DNA of 64,000 bases from positions 1,240,001 through 1,304,000 of the forward strand of contig CBIHNF010000001.1 of NCBI GenBank assembly GCA_966211335.1. Direction: 5' to 3'. Position 1 is the first letter of the stretch. Every line of letters starts with the position of its first letter. Positions 62,783 through 64,000 of this stretch are shown piece after piece. Under the pieces are notes generated by a model. It was not told the origin of the DNA, made no database searches, and saw only the letters and a list, made by a program, of their open reading frames with translations. Position numbers and translations under genes: made by a program. Origin of the DNA: JAPWJZ01 sp966211335. Lineage in GTDB: Bacteria; Pseudomonadota; Alphaproteobacteria; Micavibrionales; UBA2020.

Positions 62783-63658
62783 ATGAGCCTTATTGACCTC
62801 ACCATTCCCCCGCGCCTTGCCGATGTCGGCGGTGCAACAGTGCGGCGGTTGCTGCCCTATGTGAAGCGCCGTATGGTGGGGCCGTTTATTTTCCTCGACC
62901 ATATGGGCCCCGCGCATTTTGAAGCCGGGCAGGGCATGGAAGTGCTGCCGCATCCGCATATCGGCCTCTCCACCGTGACCTATTTGTTTGAAGGCGAGAT
63001 TACCCACCGCGACAGCATAGGCTCCGAACAGCGCATCACCCCCGGCGCGCTGAACTGGATGACGGCAGGCCGCGGCATTACCCATTCGGAACGGACGGAT
63101 GCGCAGGAGCGCGCGCACAGCCACAACGCGCACGGGCTGCAAAGCTGGGTCGCGCTGCCGAAAGAATGTGAAGACATGGCGCCGGAATTCCACCACCACG
63201 CGGCGGAAGACCTGCCTGCCTTCCGGCAGGGCGATGCCGCGGTGACGCTGGTCGCTGGTCGCGCCTTCGGCTATGAATCCCCCGCCAAAATCTACAGCCC
63301 GCTGTTTTATGCCGATGTGAAATTGAAGGCGGGCGGCAGCATCGACCTGCCGGCGGATTATGCCGAGCGCGCGTTGTATCTCGTCAGCGGCGCGCTGAAT
63401 ATTGGCGGCACGGATGTTGCGGCGTTGAGCCTGCCGGTGTTCGGCAAGGGCGAGACGGTGAAGGTGACAGCGGCGAATGACAGCCACTTTATGCTGCTCG
63501 GCGGCGAACCCTTTGGCGAGCCGCGCTACATCGACTGGAATTTCGTGGCCACTTCGAAAGAACGTCTGCAGCAGGCGAAAGAAGACTGGCGCCATGGCCG
63601 CTTCCCTAAAATTCCCGGCGACGATGCCGAATTTATTCCGCTGCCGGCCTATCCCTGA
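62783..63658 (+). CDS. Pirin-family bicupin protein
   Basis: A 291-residue bicupin. The N-terminal cupin has the metal ligands in PHPHIGLSTVTY and ITHSER (His, His, His) together with a Glu in FEGEI, and the GPFIFLDHMGP motif; the second cupin is vestigial (MLLGGEPFGEP). Some bacterial pirins, like YhhW, are quercetinases; others act as regulators. Ribosome site weak. It lies 26 bases before the HlyD-type gene on the same strand. The function here is not clear. Confidence 0.93.
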   Translation: MSLIDLTIPPRLADVGGATVRRLLPYVKRRMVGPFIFLDHMGPAHFEAGQGMEVLPHPHIGLSTVTYLFEGEITHRDSIGSEQRITPGALNWMTAGRGITHSERTDAQERAHSHNAHGLQSWVALPKECEDMAPEFHHHAAEDLPAFRQGDAAVTLVAGRAFGYESPAKIYSPLFYADVKLKAGGSIDLPADYAERALYLVSGALNIGGTDVAALSLPVFGKGETVKVTAANDSHFMLLGGEPFGEPRYIDWNFVATSKERLQQAKEDWRHGRFPKIPGDDAEFIPLPAYP

Positions 63659-63684
63659 TGCACTCTATGACAGGATCTCAAGTT

Positions 63685-64000
63685 ATGAAGCGTGTTTTCT
63701 TTCTGGGGCTTATTCTCGCGGCGGTGGCGGCGGGTTATTTGTGGCACAACCGGCCGCTCAGCGTCAGCGTTGTGAAGCCGCAGCGGCAGGAAGCCATTCA
63801 GGCTGTCTATGCCACCGGCACGGTCGAGCCCTCCGTCATGTTCCCCATCGCGCCGCGCATGGCAGGCAAGCTGATGTCGCTGCAGGCGGATGAAGGCCAG
63901 CGCGTCGTCAAAGGGCAGGTGCTGGCGCAGCTGGAGGATACAGATCTTCAGAAAATGCTGGAGCAGCAAAAGGCCAAGCTCGACCAAGCGGAGAAAGATT
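63685..64000 (+). CDS. HlyD-family efflux adaptor, partial (cut by the window end)
   Basis: 105 codons are visible, and the frame stays open to the end of the window. An N-terminal membrane segment (residues 3-19) is followed by the first lipoyl half: AVYATGTVEPSVMFPIAPRMAG, then DEGQRVVKGQVLAQLED, and the beginning of the alpha-hairpin (QKMLEQQKAKLDQAEKD). This is the usual opening of an RND/ABC membrane-fusion protein. The start has AGGA at good spacing. It is 26 bases after the pirin gene. Its permease presumably lies just beyond the window. Confidence 0.88.
   Translation, partial: MKRVFFLGLILAAVAAGYLWHNRPLSVSVVKPQRQEAIQAVYATGTVEPSVMFPIAPRMAGKLMSLQADEGQRVVKGQVLAQLEDTDLQKMLEQQKAKLDQAEKD

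Overview
The window reads as a chromosomal segment of an alphaproteobacterium of moderately high GC. This rests on gene order as well as gene content: ftsE-ftsX-YdcF-plsC divergent from a zinc-ribbon/DUF3426 gene, lptM-lysA-TIGR02302 divergent from tlpA, secA divergent from a parvulin foldase, a CpdR-like receiver, and a 1609-residue NAD-glutamate dehydrogenase. I cannot name the genus from sequence alone. No tRNA, rRNA, CRISPR array, transposase or phage structural gene was seen.

Layout. 0-4 kb: an unrecognised Ala-rich protein, a DUF883-like helical protein, a small protein, and a large RTX-repeat protein on the minus strand. 4-9 kb: an HD-GYP protein and secA (minus), then the parvulin (plus). 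9-12 kb: an AT-rich interval with one orphan membrane-protein gene, an RsbRD-type histidine kinase, and a long leader region. 11.7-16 kb: dnaQ-like exonuclease, mutT, methyltransferase, GyrI-like protein, hisC, and an anchored protein of unknown function. 16-20 kb: plsC-YdcF-ftsX-ftsE (minus), then the zinc-ribbon protein and CpdR-like regulator (plus). 20-25 kb: TIGR02302-lysA-lptM (minus) and tlpA (plus). 25-33 kb: hemerythrin, DUF167, rluD, TerD, a ubiquinone-type hydroxylase, heparinase II/III and peroxiredoxin. 33-38 kb: NAD-GDH. 38-42 kb: RND pump. 42-49 kb: prohibitin-like protein, Rieske oxygenase plus exported lipase-like hydrolase, diguanylate cyclase, FadL-type porin. 49-54 kb: DUF4173-response regulator-kinase-MFS. 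54-57 kb: TetR/SDR pair with operator-like repeats, PilZ-like protein, carbonic anhydrase. 57-62 kb: Gly/Ser-rich exported protein, sulfotransferase, M48 protease, triple-YbjQ protein, AI-2E-type exporter. 62-64 kb: pirin and the start of an HlyD-type adaptor cut by the window edge.

How it fits together. Most genes are housekeeping or envelope genes: secretion and folding (secA, parvulin, tlpA, lptM), division (ftsEX), phospholipid synthesis (plsC), respiration (the hydroxylase), oxidative and gas stress (peroxiredoxin, hemerythrin, carbonic anhydrase), efflux (two RND/HlyD systems, MFS), and c-di-GMP signalling (HD-GYP, GGDEF, PilZ). The most informative pattern is absence. Three alphaproteobacterial neighbourhoods are kept, but the amino-acid gene expected in each is missing: argJ between the parvulin and mutT, tyrA after hisC, and argH between tlpA and lptM. 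A very large glutamate dehydrogenase is present. This suggests an organism that takes up amino acids, for example a predator, symbiont or rich-niche heterotroph; that is an inference needing the whole genome.

Candidates for undescribed biology are the YbjQx3-M48-sulfotransferase operon, the translationally coupled Rieske-lipase pair, the DUF4173-two-component-MFS operon, the three operator-like sites around the SDR promoter, and the AT-rich island with its flanking repeat.
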